In this document: positions 1 to 5,387 of the stretch, piece after piece
Layout of the letters: each line of letters starts with the position of its first letter
How positions within the stretch are numbered: the first letter of the stretch is position 1
From: an uncultured Ruminococcus sp.
GTDB taxonomy: Bacteria > Bacillota > Clostridia > Oscillospirales > Acutalibacteraceae
DNA length: 8,297 nucleotides
Direction of reading: 5' to 3'
Assembly (NCBI GenBank): GCA_902773155.1
Contig: CACYDK010000026.1
Span: 1-8,297 of the forward strand
Position numbers and translations under genes: made by a program
Notes under the pieces: model-generated
The model's database searches: none
Seen by the model: only the letters and a program-made list of their open reading frames with translations
What the model was told of the DNA's origin: nothing

Positions 1-819
1 GTTGTAAAGATCGACCAGAGTTGTGGCCTTCATATTGGGACAGATGAGCTTGAGCGTGAGGTAGTGGAAGGTTTTGTCGGGACACATATACTGCAAATGC
101 TCCGCTATGCTGATTTCGGTTCCGATCAGGAATTCTTTTTCATCAGAATTAACAGCATAGTCCATAATGCCGGAGGTCGAGCCGACATAATCGGCGAGCT
201 CCGCGACCTCGGGCTTACATTCGGGATGTACGAGAAGCTTTGCGCCGGGGTACATTTCCTTGGCCTTTTTAACGTCGTCGACGCTTACGCAGGCGTGGAT
301 CGGACAACCGCCCGAAAGAAGCTTGAAGTTCTTTTCGGGTACCTGATTGGCGACAAAGGCACCGAGGTTGCAATCCGGAATAAACAGTATATTGTCGTTA
401 TCGATCTTTTTGCAGATCTTCACGGCCGACGACGAGGTTACGCACACGTCGCAGATCGTCTTGAGGTCGGCAGTTGTGTTGATATAGGCGACTACCGTGT
501 AATCCGGGAACTCCTTCTTGACCTGAGAGATGAGTTCTCTGTCCATCTGGTCGGCCATATCGCAGCCTGCGTGAGGATTGGGCATAAACACACGCTTCTC
601 CGGCGAGAGTATTTTGCAGGTCTCGGCCATAAAGCGGACTCCGCTCATTATAATGTTCTTGTTGACGGCCTTGCTCGCGTCGACGCTGAGCTTGTAGCTG
701 TCACCGGTAAAATCGGCGACCTCAAGTATCTCGCGAGCCTGATAGCTGTGAGCGAGGATACAGATGTCCTTTTCCTTTTTTAGCTTCAGTATTTCGTTTT
801 GCATTTCGGCGATAGTCAT
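1..819 (-). CDS. nadA: Quinolinate synthase NadA (3' end outside window)
   Basis: Condenses iminoaspartate with dihydroxyacetone phosphate to quinolinate, the second step of de novo NAD synthesis; a cytosolic [4Fe-4S] enzyme. The 273 codons read here show the family blocks in order: LAHSYQ (22-27), GVRFMAET (60-67), MPNPHAGC (79-86), YINTTADLK (112-120), CVTSS (126-130), ILFIPD (144-149), HPEC (198-201), GSTSGIMD (213-220), FLIGTE (230-235) and CPNMKATTL (260-268). The three cysteines expected to hold the cluster are C86, C172 and C260, with the spacing known for the family. Roughly 30 C-terminal residues are cut off by the window edge. The ATG at 819 is preceded by a GGGAG ribosome-binding site about 9 nt upstream and by a near-consensus promoter. 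nadB and nadC commonly follow in such operons but lie outside the window, so this is only an expectation. Identification is very secure. Confidence 0.96.
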   Translation of the reverse strand, partial: MTIAEMQNEILKLKKEKDICILAHSYQAREILEVADFTGDSYKLSVDASKAVNKNIIMSGVRFMAETCKILSPEKRVFMPNPHAGCDMADQMDRELISQVKKEFPDYTVVAYINTTADLKTICDVCVTSSSAVKICKKIDNDNILFIPDCNLGAFVANQVPEKNFKLLSGGCPIHACVSVDDVKKAKEMYPGAKLLVHPECKPEVAELADYVGSTSGIMDYAVNSDEKEFLIGTEISIAEHLQYMCPDKTFHYLTLKLICPNMKATTLVDLYN

Positions 820-851
820 TTTTACCACTCCCAACCATAAATCTGATTTAA

Positions 852-880
852 ATTATACAGTTAAAATGTAGGTTTTTCAA
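852..880 (-). promoter_or_regulatory. Promoter of nadA
   Basis: Reading the minus strand there is TTGAAA (875-880), exactly 17 nt, then TATAAT (852-857). This is a near-perfect housekeeping-sigma promoter. Transcription would start near 845, giving a leader of only about 25 nt with no room for a riboswitch. Confidence 0.85.
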
Positions 881-915
881 CCCCTTTTCGCCCCATATTT
901 TGCGCAGTTTAACAA

Positions 916-936
916 AATAGCAAAAATTTTGTTATT
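916..936. promoter_or_regulatory. Imperfect palindrome between divergent promoters (possible operator)
   Basis: Two 10-nt arms, AATAGCAAAA and TTTTGTTATT, flank a single central base and match at 9 of 10 positions (the tenth is G-T). It lies between the nadA promoter (852-880) and the promoter of the surface-protein gene (953-981), where a shared regulator could bind. The region is AT-rich, so a chance palindrome is possible. The rest of 820-1116 holds only the two promoters and the leader described separately; no gene was seen. Confidence 0.3.
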
Positions 937-952
937 AATAAATAGTTTTCTA

Positions 953-981
953 TTTACTTTTTTGTATTTGTGTGTTACAAT
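953..981 (+). promoter_or_regulatory. Promoter of the surface-protein gene
   Basis: TTTACT (953-958), a 17-nt spacer, then TACAAT (976-981). A TG at 973-974 makes an extended -10 (TGTTACAAT), which offsets the weak -35. The predicted start near 988 leaves a leader of about 130 nt before the ATG at 1117. Confidence 0.65.
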
Positions 982-1007
982 ACATACAGTATTGATTTAT
1001 TGATATA

Positions 1008-1101
1008 TCTGCACCCTGATTCCTTGGCAGGCTTTGCCTGTGTTCTGTAAACCCATTGCAGAGCGATCAGCGGTTTTATATGATATTTTTGGGTAGAAAG
1101 G
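1008..1101 (+). promoter_or_regulatory. Putative structured leader of the surface-protein gene
   Basis: The leader contains a perfect TCTGCA/TGCAGA pairing (1008-1013 with 1057-1062) that encloses a small hairpin CAGGC-TTT-GCCTG (1028-1040). It also encloses ACCCA (1051-1055), which can pair with TGGGT (1090-1094). The TGGGT strand directly abuts the AGAAAGG ribosome-binding site (1095-1101). Together these would form a pseudoknot next to the ribosome-binding site. It matches no riboswitch consensus that I know. The pairings are seen in the sequence; the fold and any regulation are inference. Confidence 0.35.
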
Positions 1102-1116
1102 AAATGGCGATTTCTT

Positions 1117-1629
1117 ATGAGAAAGATTTTTGCGGTGTTCTTTGCGGTGTTTATCGCCGCTGTTTCGATTGTGCCTGCTTTTGCTGATACTAATGACAGT
1201 CCAACACGTCCCAGTGAGTATACCCTTGAGGTTATCGCTAAAAAGGGCGGTATAGCTTTTAAGAAGCTCGACAAGACAGAAGAAGGTCAGGTTTACGAAA
1301 TCATCGCGAAGGCAAAGAAGGGTTATAAGTTTACTCACTGGAATATCAAGGGCTCCGTTGATGTCCTCGATGGCACTGAGTATGACCCAACGATGAAGAT
1401 CCTTCTTAAGAGCGACGTTGTTGCCACCGCTTATTTCGAGAAGGAGGGCGAGGTTAATCCCTCATCCTCGAGTTCGTCCTATAAACCCACGCCGAGTCAG
1501 AACGACTCTCCGGTTTCTCCGAAAACGGGCGACGGTTCGCCGATACTCGCGTTTGCGGGAATTATGCTTGGAGTTGTCGCGATCGCGGCTCTGGGTCTAA
1601 AGCTGGGTTTCAGCTTCACTAAGAAATAA
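1117..1629 (+). CDS. Small LPXTG-like cell-wall-anchored protein with one InlB-B-type repeat
   Basis: A 170-residue exported protein. It has a signal peptide (1-23, cleavage expected after AFA, then DTND). One divergent InlB B-repeat/bacterial-repeat module spans about 34-110: a GYKFTHW block at 69-75 followed by the KSDVVATAYFE ending. A serine/proline spacer (114-133) follows. The sorting signal is SPKTG at 134-138, then a hydrophobic helix (about 142-165) and a short KK tail. The serine instead of leucine in the first motif position is a variant I have seen in Ruminococcus-type surface proteins (from memory). It would be attached to peptidoglycan by a sortase not present here. ATG 1117 is chosen because it begins a classic signal peptide, although its AAAGGA site is about 14 nt away. 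The codons for FAVF are tandemly duplicated (1129-1140 and 1141-1152). The ligand is unknown. A terminator follows the stop. Confidence 0.82.
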   Translation: MRKIFAVFFAVFIAAVSIVPAFADTNDSPTRPSEYTLEVIAKKGGIAFKKLDKTEEGQVYEIIAKAKKGYKFTHWNIKGSVDVLDGTEYDPTMKILLKSDVVATAYFEKEGEVNPSSSSSSYKPTPSQNDSPVSPKTGDGSPILAFAGIMLGVVAIAALGLKLGFSFTKK

Positions 1630-1640
1630 TCAGTAAACTA

Positions 1641-1668
1641 CCCCCGGTTTTTAAGCCGGGGGTTTGCT
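1641..1668 (+). terminator. Terminator after the surface-protein gene
   Basis: GC-rich stem CCCCCGG (1641-1647) with CCGGGGG (1656-1662) and an 8-nt loop, 11 nt after the stop codon. The following T-run is short (TTTGCTT), so it may be only moderately efficient. Confidence 0.7.
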
Positions 1669-1710
1669 TATACCAAGGGCGCGATAATCGCACCGGCGTT
1701 CCTCCTTAAT

Positions 1711-1758
1711 ATGCGCAAAAGGCGTAGATTCGAATTTCGGATCTGTGCCTTTTGGCAT
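1711..1758. repeat. Long near-perfect inverted repeat of unknown role
   Basis: Arm 1716-1734 (CAAAAGGCGTAGATTCGAA) pairs with 1736-1754 over 19 positions. All are Watson-Crick or G-T pairs around a single central base, and ATGC/GCAT (1711-1714, 1755-1758) extends the stem past one bulged G at 1715. Neither strand has a T-run after it, so it is not a normal intrinsic terminator. It lies in the 228-bp gap between the surface-protein gene and mntP, upstream of the likely mntP promoter. It could be a small repeat element, an operator or part of a transcript. Confidence 0.6.
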
Positions 1759-1815
1759 TAATCAGAAAAATTCTCATATAAAAGTGTTTTAGCAGTAGAT
1801 TTTTGCCATACAATC

Positions 1816-1824
1816 TGTTAGAAT
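1816..1824 (+). promoter_or_regulatory. Possible extended -10 promoter of mntP
   Basis: TGTTAGAAT fits an extended -10 (TG, one base, TAGAAT at 1819-1824), but no convincing -35 is present. A TACAAT at 1809-1814 is an alternative. A start near 1831 would leave a leader of about 27 nt. Confidence 0.35.
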
Positions 1825-1857
1825 GTTTATGCTTTATCTTATCAATTAGGAGATAAT

Positions 1858-2454
1858 ATGAGTTTTGTATTTTTATTGAACAGCGCGCTTCTGGGCGTTG
1901 GTCTCGCAATGGACGCCTTTTCGGTTTCCCTTGCTAACGGCCTGCACGAGCCGGATATGTCCCGTAAGCGTATGAGCATTATGGCCGGAGTTTATTCGTT
2001 TTTCCAGTTCGCTATGCCGATGATCGGATGGCTGTGCGTAAAAACGATCGCCGACGCTTTTTCGGCGTTTAGGGCCTTTATCCCGTGGATAGCGCTCGGA
2101 CTTCTGCTTTACATCGGCGGAAAAATGCTCATCGAGGGCATCCGCGAGAGAAAGAAAACGGACGTAGGGGAGGAACATAAGCGCCTCTCGGCAGGGGATC
2201 TGCTTGTTCAGGGGATCGCTACCTCGATCGACGCTCTTTCGGTCGGCTTTACGATCTCACAGTACGATCTGACAATGGCTGTCGTCTGCGGACTTATTAT
2301 CGCTGTGGTGACCTTTGTTATCTGTATCGGCGGACTTCTGATCGGCCGAAAGGCCGGAACACGCCTCAGCTGGAAGGCATCCGTGCTTGGCGGCGCGATT
2401 CTTGTCGGAATCGGTCTGGAGATTTTTATAAAGGGCGTATTTTTTAACGCATAG
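1858..2454 (+). CDS. mntP: Manganese efflux pump MntP
   Basis: An integral membrane exporter of Mn2+ of the MntP (DUF204) family that protects against manganese overload. At 198 residues it has the expected size, with about six hydrophobic segments. It shows the family's internal duplication: AMDAFSVSL around D19 in the first half and ATSIDALSVG around D125 in the second. These acidic residues lie in membrane segments and are thought to take part in ion transport. A charged cytosolic loop (about 94-112, RERKKTD...EEHKR) separates the halves. AGGAG lies 6 nt before the ATG. Many relatives are controlled by a yybP-ykoY Mn2+ riboswitch, but I do not see its conserved elements here. The gene is flanked by terminators and appears to be transcribed alone. 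Identification is secure. Confidence 0.95.
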   Translation: MSFVFLLNSALLGVGLAMDAFSVSLANGLHEPDMSRKRMSIMAGVYSFFQFAMPMIGWLCVKTIADAFSAFRAFIPWIALGLLLYIGGKMLIEGIRERKKTDVGEEHKRLSAGDLLVQGIATSIDALSVGFTISQYDLTMAVVCGLIIAVVTFVICIGGLLIGRKAGTRLSWKASVLGGAILVGIGLEIFIKGVFFNA

Positions 2455-2469
2455 AATGCATAAAAGAAA

Positions 2470-2511
2470 CGGGAAGACAGGACGGAGCCTGTCTTCCCGA
2501 TTATTTATTTT
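2470..2511. terminator. Bidirectional terminator between mntP and the DUF1846 gene
   Basis: Twelve-bp perfect stem CGGGAAGACAGG / CCTGTCTTCCCG (2470-2481 and 2488-2499) with a 6-nt loop. On the plus strand it is followed by ATTATTTATTTT. On the minus strand the stem is followed by a pyrimidine-rich GTTTCTTTTA. It serves two convergent genes; the DUF1846 stop codon is only about 5 nt from the stem. Confidence 0.88.
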
Positions 2512-3986
2512 CTGAAAAGTCTATGGTTCTCGTATGTTGGCTCTGTGGTAAGCCTGATGCCGAGCTTCTTGAGGGTGAGGTTGTCGGTCTCGGAAAGTAT
2601 GACCGTCGCGTGAGCGTCGGTGTCTCTGAGCTTCGGAAGCTGCTCCATAGCGATTTTCGCCGTCGGATTTGTGACCGCAGACATTGCCAGAACGATAAGT
2701 ATCTCGTCTGTATGAAGTCTCGGATTAATTGAGCCGAAGGTATCGACCTTAAGCTTCTGAATCGGTTCTATGACCGCCGCGTCCAAAATGTCGACCTCGT
2801 CCGGAATATGAGCCAGCGACTTGAGCGCGTTCAAAAGCATAGCCGAGCACGCGCCGAGCAGGTTTGTGGTTTTTCCTGTGATGATCTTGCCGTCCGAAAG
2901 CTGAATAGCGGCTGCCGGAGCGCCGGTTTCTCTGGCTTTTTCAAGAGCCGGCTCGATCACCGGCCTGTCCGAGGTGCTTAGCTTGCTCTGCTTCATCAGA
3001 AGCCCGATTTTGTAAGCCTCGTCGGCTGTTCCTACGCCCTTGGTCTGTCCGGCCAGCGCGGTGTAATAGCGGCGAATGATCTCCTGGTTGGCGGCGTCCT
3101 TTACGGCTTCGTCGTCAATTATGCAGTTTCCGGCCATATTAACGCCCATATCAGTCGGCGACTTATAGGGCGACTCGCCCAAAATAAGCTCGAACATAGT
3201 GTTGAGCACCGGGAAAATCTCGATATCGCGGTTATAATTTACGGTCGTTTTTCCGTAAGCCTCAAGATGGAATGGGTCGATCATATTTACGTCGTTCAGG
3301 TCAGCCGTTGCGGCCTCATAGGCGACGTTTACCGGGTGCTTAAGCGGTATGTTCCAGATGGGGAAGGTCTCGAATTTTGCGTAGCCCGCCTGAACTCCGT
3401 GCTTATGCTCGTGATAGAGCTGAGAAAGACACACAGCCATTTTTCCCGAGCCGGGGCCGGGGGCGGTGATAACAACAAGCCTGCGAGAGGTTTCAACATA
3501 GTCGTTTTTGCCGTAGCCCTCGTCGCTTACTATAAGGTCAACGTCCGTAGGATAGTTGGGGATAGTATAGTGATGATAAACGTTGATGCCGTTTTCGGTG
3601 AGATGAGCCTCAAACTTGATCGCCGTCGGCTGATCCGCGAATCTTGTGAGGACGACCGAGTTGACAAGCAGTCCTCTGCTTCTGAACACGTCTATAAGCC
3701 TTAAAACGTCGAGGTCGTAGGTGATCCCGAGGTCGCCTCTGACCTTGTTTTTCTCGATGTCGTCGGCGTTGATTACTATTACTATTTCAGCCTCGTCCTT
3801 TAGCTGCATAAGCATCTGCAGCTTTGAGTCCGGCTTAAAGCCGGGCAGAACTCTTGAGGCGTGATAGTCGTCAAAAAGCTTACCGCCGAACTCGAGGTAA
3901 AGCTTGTCGCCAAACTTCGCTATTCTGTCGCGGATATGCTGCGACTGCATCTCAAGGTATTTATTATTGTCAAAACCGATTTTCAT
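2505..3986 (-). CDS. DUF1846 (UPF0371) family protein
   Basis: A 493-residue soluble protein of full family length whose biochemical role is not known to me. The N-terminal half (about 1-300) contains alternating hydrophobic strands and a glycine-rich loop, APGPGSGK (175-182), that resembles a nucleotide-binding P-loop. The blocks GFDNNKYLEMQSQHI (4-18) and GVNMAGNCIIDD (281-292) are strongly family-like. So are the C-terminal stretches LHTDEILIVLAMSAVTNPTA (424-443) and RDTDAHATVILS (454-465). No signal peptide or membrane helix is present, so it should be cytosolic. The ATG is preceded by an AGAGG ribosome-binding site about 8 nt away. It is monocistronic, divergent from the CAP gene and convergent with mntP, so its context gives no functional clue. 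Assignment to the family is confident from recognition of the sequence; function remains open. Confidence 0.9.
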   Translation of the reverse strand: MKIGFDNNKYLEMQSQHIRDRIAKFGDKLYLEFGGKLFDDYHASRVLPGFKPDSKLQMLMQLKDEAEIVIVINADDIEKNKVRGDLGITYDLDVLRLIDVFRSRGLLVNSVVLTRFADQPTAIKFEAHLTENGINVYHHYTIPNYPTDVDLIVSDEGYGKNDYVETSRRLVVITAPGPGSGKMAVCLSQLYHEHKHGVQAGYAKFETFPIWNIPLKHPVNVAYEAATADLNDVNMIDPFHLEAYGKTTVNYNRDIEIFPVLNTMFELILGESPYKSPTDMGVNMAGNCIIDDEAVKDAANQEIIRRYYTALAGQTKGVGTADEAYKIGLLMKQSKLSTSDRPVIEPALEKARETGAPAAAIQLSDGKIITGKTTNLLGACSAMLLNALKSLAHIPDEVDILDAAVIEPIQKLKVDTFGSINPRLHTDEILIVLAMSAVTNPTAKIAMEQLPKLRDTDAHATVILSETDNLTLKKLGIRLTTEPTYENHRLFRK

Positions 3987-4027
3987 AAGCTGACCTCTCT
4001 TTATGTGGTAATCACAAAAACAGAGTT

Positions 4028-4036
4028 ATTGTATCA
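4028..4036 (-). promoter_or_regulatory. Extended -10 of the DUF1846 gene
   Basis: On the minus strand the sequence reads TGATACAAT: TG, one base, then TACAAT (4028-4033). This is about 42 nt upstream of the start codon. No good -35 was found. The element overlaps a small dyad TTGT-ATC-ACAA (4029-4039) that could be an operator, but it is very short. Confidence 0.5.
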
Positions 4037-4131
4037 CAAATCTTTCCGATAATAAATATAATAAAGAAATTTGACGATTTTTTTCATCCTTACCTCTGCC
4101 GTATTCTTCCTTTTCTTCCATTATTTGTGCG

Positions 4132-4160
4132 TTGAACCCACGCCCAAAAAGATGTAGCAT
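4132..4160 (+). promoter_or_regulatory. Likely promoter of the CAP-domain gene
   Basis: TTGAAC (4132-4137), a 17-nt spacer, then TAGCAT (4155-4160). The predicted start near 4167 gives a leader of about 110 nt, which begins in an inverted repeat. The region 3987-4131 otherwise holds only the divergent DUF1846 promoter and AT-rich sequence. Confidence 0.5.
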
Positions 4161-4164
4161 AAAT

Positions 4165-4270
4165 ATACCGGATTTCCCATTATTGACCTCCGGTATCATA
4201 TTTTCTGAAAGGGGGAGAGTGTAAAGCGTTTTGCCGGCCCGGGCGATTCGCTGAAAAAAGGGCAGAAAGG
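4165..4270 (+). promoter_or_regulatory. Putative structured leader of the CAP-domain gene
   Basis: The leader opens with a perfect 8-bp inverted repeat ATACCGGA / TCCGGTAT (4165-4172 and 4189-4196, 16-nt loop). Further down, AGCG (4225-4228) can pair with CGCT (4249-4252) around a loop that includes GCCC (4237-4240). This GCCC can pair with GGGC (4260-4263), immediately before AGAAAGG (4264-4270). Competing local pairing (GCCCGGGC at 4237-4244) weakens the second part. No known riboswitch consensus was recognised. Confidence 0.35.
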
Positions 4271-4276
4271 AAAGAG

Positions 4277-4966
4277 ATGAAAAAACTAACAAAAATTATT
4301 TCAATATGTCTGTCAGCCGTTATGCTGATATCCGGCTCAACTGTATTCACCTGTGCGGCTTCGTCAAAAAGCCTTAAGCGCATTGCTTCCTTTAGCAAAA
4401 AAACGACAGCTTGTCCCGCAAAATCAATGCTTTACAAGCTGATCGGCTGTACGGAGAATTGCGACCTGAACAGACTTTTGGGGTTGGACGGCGGAGCCTG
4501 TCGTGACGGGAGCTGTAATGAAGATAAAAGCAAGGACGCTCCGGTTGCTGTTACTCCCAAGCCTTCCGCAAAGAAGGATCAATCAGGCTTCAACTCATCG
4601 TATGAGGACGAGGTCATAAAGCTTGTCAACGAGGAAAGAGCGAAAAAAGGCTTAACAAAGCTCGCCAAAGACGACGGCGCTTCCTCGGTCGCAAGGCTCA
4701 GAGCAAAGGAGATCGTAGAGTCCTTTTCACATTCAAGGCCGGACGGGAGCTCCTGTTTTACAGCCGCCTCGGAGCTTGGAGTTAAATACCGCTCGGCAGG
4801 CGAGAATATCGCCTATGGCTATCCCTCTCCGAAAAAAGTAATGGAGGGCTGGATGAATTCCGACGGCCACCGCCGCAACATTCTATCCTCCTCCTACACA
4901 AAAATCGGAGTCGGTTGTTATAAAAGCGGCGGCACGCTCTACTGGACTCAGTTCTTCATATCTTGA
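4277..4966 (+). CDS. Secreted CAP/SCP-domain protein (YkwD-like)
   Basis: A 229-residue exported protein. The signal peptide is residues 1-27 (KK start, hydrophobic core, cleavage near TCA). A cysteine-rich segment (46-80) has five cysteines (46, 58, 62, 75, 80) and is followed by a lysine/proline linker (81-105). The CAP domain (about 110-228) has LVNEERAKKGL (116-126), FSHSRPDG (150-157), GENIAYGYPS (175-184), WMNSDGHRRNIL (192-203) and YWTQFF (222-227). The usual cavity residues H152, E176 and H198 are present. Bacterial CAP proteins of this type are extracytoplasmic; their substrate is unclear and some are linked to envelope or spore functions. AAAGGA lies 5 nt before the ATG. It is a single-gene unit with its own leader and terminator. 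The domain call is secure, but the role of the cysteine-rich segment is unknown. Confidence 0.92.
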   Translation: MKKLTKIISICLSAVMLISGSTVFTCAASSKSLKRIASFSKKTTACPAKSMLYKLIGCTENCDLNRLLGLDGGACRDGSCNEDKSKDAPVAVTPKPSAKKDQSGFNSSYEDEVIKLVNEERAKKGLTKLAKDDGASSVARLRAKEIVESFSHSRPDGSSCFTAASELGVKYRSAGENIAYGYPSPKKVMEGWMNSDGHRRNILSSSYTKIGVGCYKSGGTLYWTQFFIS

Positions 4967-4983
4967 CAGTATCGTACATTAAT

Positions 4984-5030
4984 GGACAGACAGCTCGTTT
5001 TACGCGGGCTGTCTGTCCTATAATTTTGCT
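4984..5030 (+). terminator. Terminator after the CAP-domain gene
   Basis: Fourteen-bp stem GGACAGACAGCTCG (4984-4997) with CGGGCTGTCTGTCC (5005-5018), including one G-T pair, and a 7-nt loop. It is followed by TATAATTTTGCT. The convergent small-protein operon also reads into it, but the minus strand lacks a T-run after the stem, so it serves mainly the plus strand. Confidence 0.85.
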
Positions 5031-5060
5031 CTTGCATTTTTTAAAAAATATGGTAAATTA

Positions 5061-5378
5061 TTAGATAAGTAAAAACATTAGGGCGAGCAACAGCGAGGGG
5101 TTGCTGTCCTCGCCCATAAGCAGGACAATGAGGAGCAGGATTATGCTGGAGTCCTTGTCCTTAAAAAGCGCGCCGAGTACGCCGTCGGCCGAGGTGTGCT
5201 CCGGCTCCGGCGGATGAGTTGTCGGCTGATGAGATTGGCTTTCGCGCGTTTTGTGAGGCTCCTCCGGCACAGCTTCCTTCAAGGGCTCCGGCTTTGGAGC
5301 CTCCGGAGCTTTAGTGCGGCGGTTCATTTGAGCCGCGCGTCTCAGGGCTTCTCTGGCGAAGGGATCAATATCCGGCAT
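5061..5378 (-). CDS. Small protein with leucine-rich C-terminal hairpin (operon gene 3)
   Basis: A 105-residue protein that I can place in no characterised family. A basic N-terminal helix (about 5-22, FAREALRRAAQMNRR) is followed by a long proline/glutamate/histidine-rich linker (23-62). The end consists almost only of two 10-residue aliphatic stretches, 79-88 (IILLLIVLLM) and 96-105 (LLLALMFLLI), separated by GEDSNPS. Each is too short for an ordinary transmembrane helix, and the protein stops inside the second. There is no signal peptide. Start is well supported: GAGGTGA overlaps the stop codon of the previous gene and lies 5 nt before the ATG. It is the last gene of a three-gene unit. A membrane hairpin or a protein-interaction surface is plausible but unproven. 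Confidence 0.72.
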   Translation of the reverse strand: MPDIDPFAREALRRAAQMNRRTKAPEAPKPEPLKEAVPEEPHKTRESQSHQPTTHPPEPEHTSADGVLGALFKDKDSSIILLLIVLLMGEDSNPSLLLALMFLLI

Positions 5379-5387
5379 AGACTCACC

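Noticed and set aside
64..783. Long plus-strand open frame of 239 codons
   Set aside because: It is the antisense shadow of nadA, whose minus-strand product carries all family motifs.
988..1116. c-di-GMP (GEMM) riboswitch before the surface-protein gene
   Set aside because: A few bases (AAACC, CATTGCA) are reminiscent, but the conserved core and the tetraloop-receptor arrangement are missing.
1104..1187. Overlapping out-of-frame ORF of 27 codons starting at ATG 1104
   Set aside because: Possible regulatory overlap, but the AAAGG site is only 2-3 nt away and the product reads as an arbitrary frame of the signal-peptide region.
1630..1698. Minus-strand GTG frame of 24 codons preceded by AAGGAGG (1701-1707)
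   Set aside because: The ribosome-binding-like sequence is striking, but the frame runs straight through the terminator hairpin and has no recognisable product or promoter.
1724..1746. tRNA T-arm (TTCGAAT) inside the hairpin
   Set aside because: The flanking stem does not have T-arm geometry and no acceptor, D or anticodon arm is present.
1701..1852. CTCCTTAAT (1702-1710) complementary to the mntP ribosome-binding region ATTAGGAG
   Set aside because: The pairing needs a bulge, is 135 nt away, and the likely mntP promoter lies downstream of the first strand, so both may not be on one transcript.
3267..3704. Plus-strand open frame of 145 codons
   Set aside because: Lies entirely inside the DUF1846 gene on the other strand and has no family features.
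4165..4276. ydaO-type c-di-AMP riboswitch before the CAP gene
   Set aside because: This class is common near envelope hydrolase genes, but its conserved blocks could not be found in the leader.
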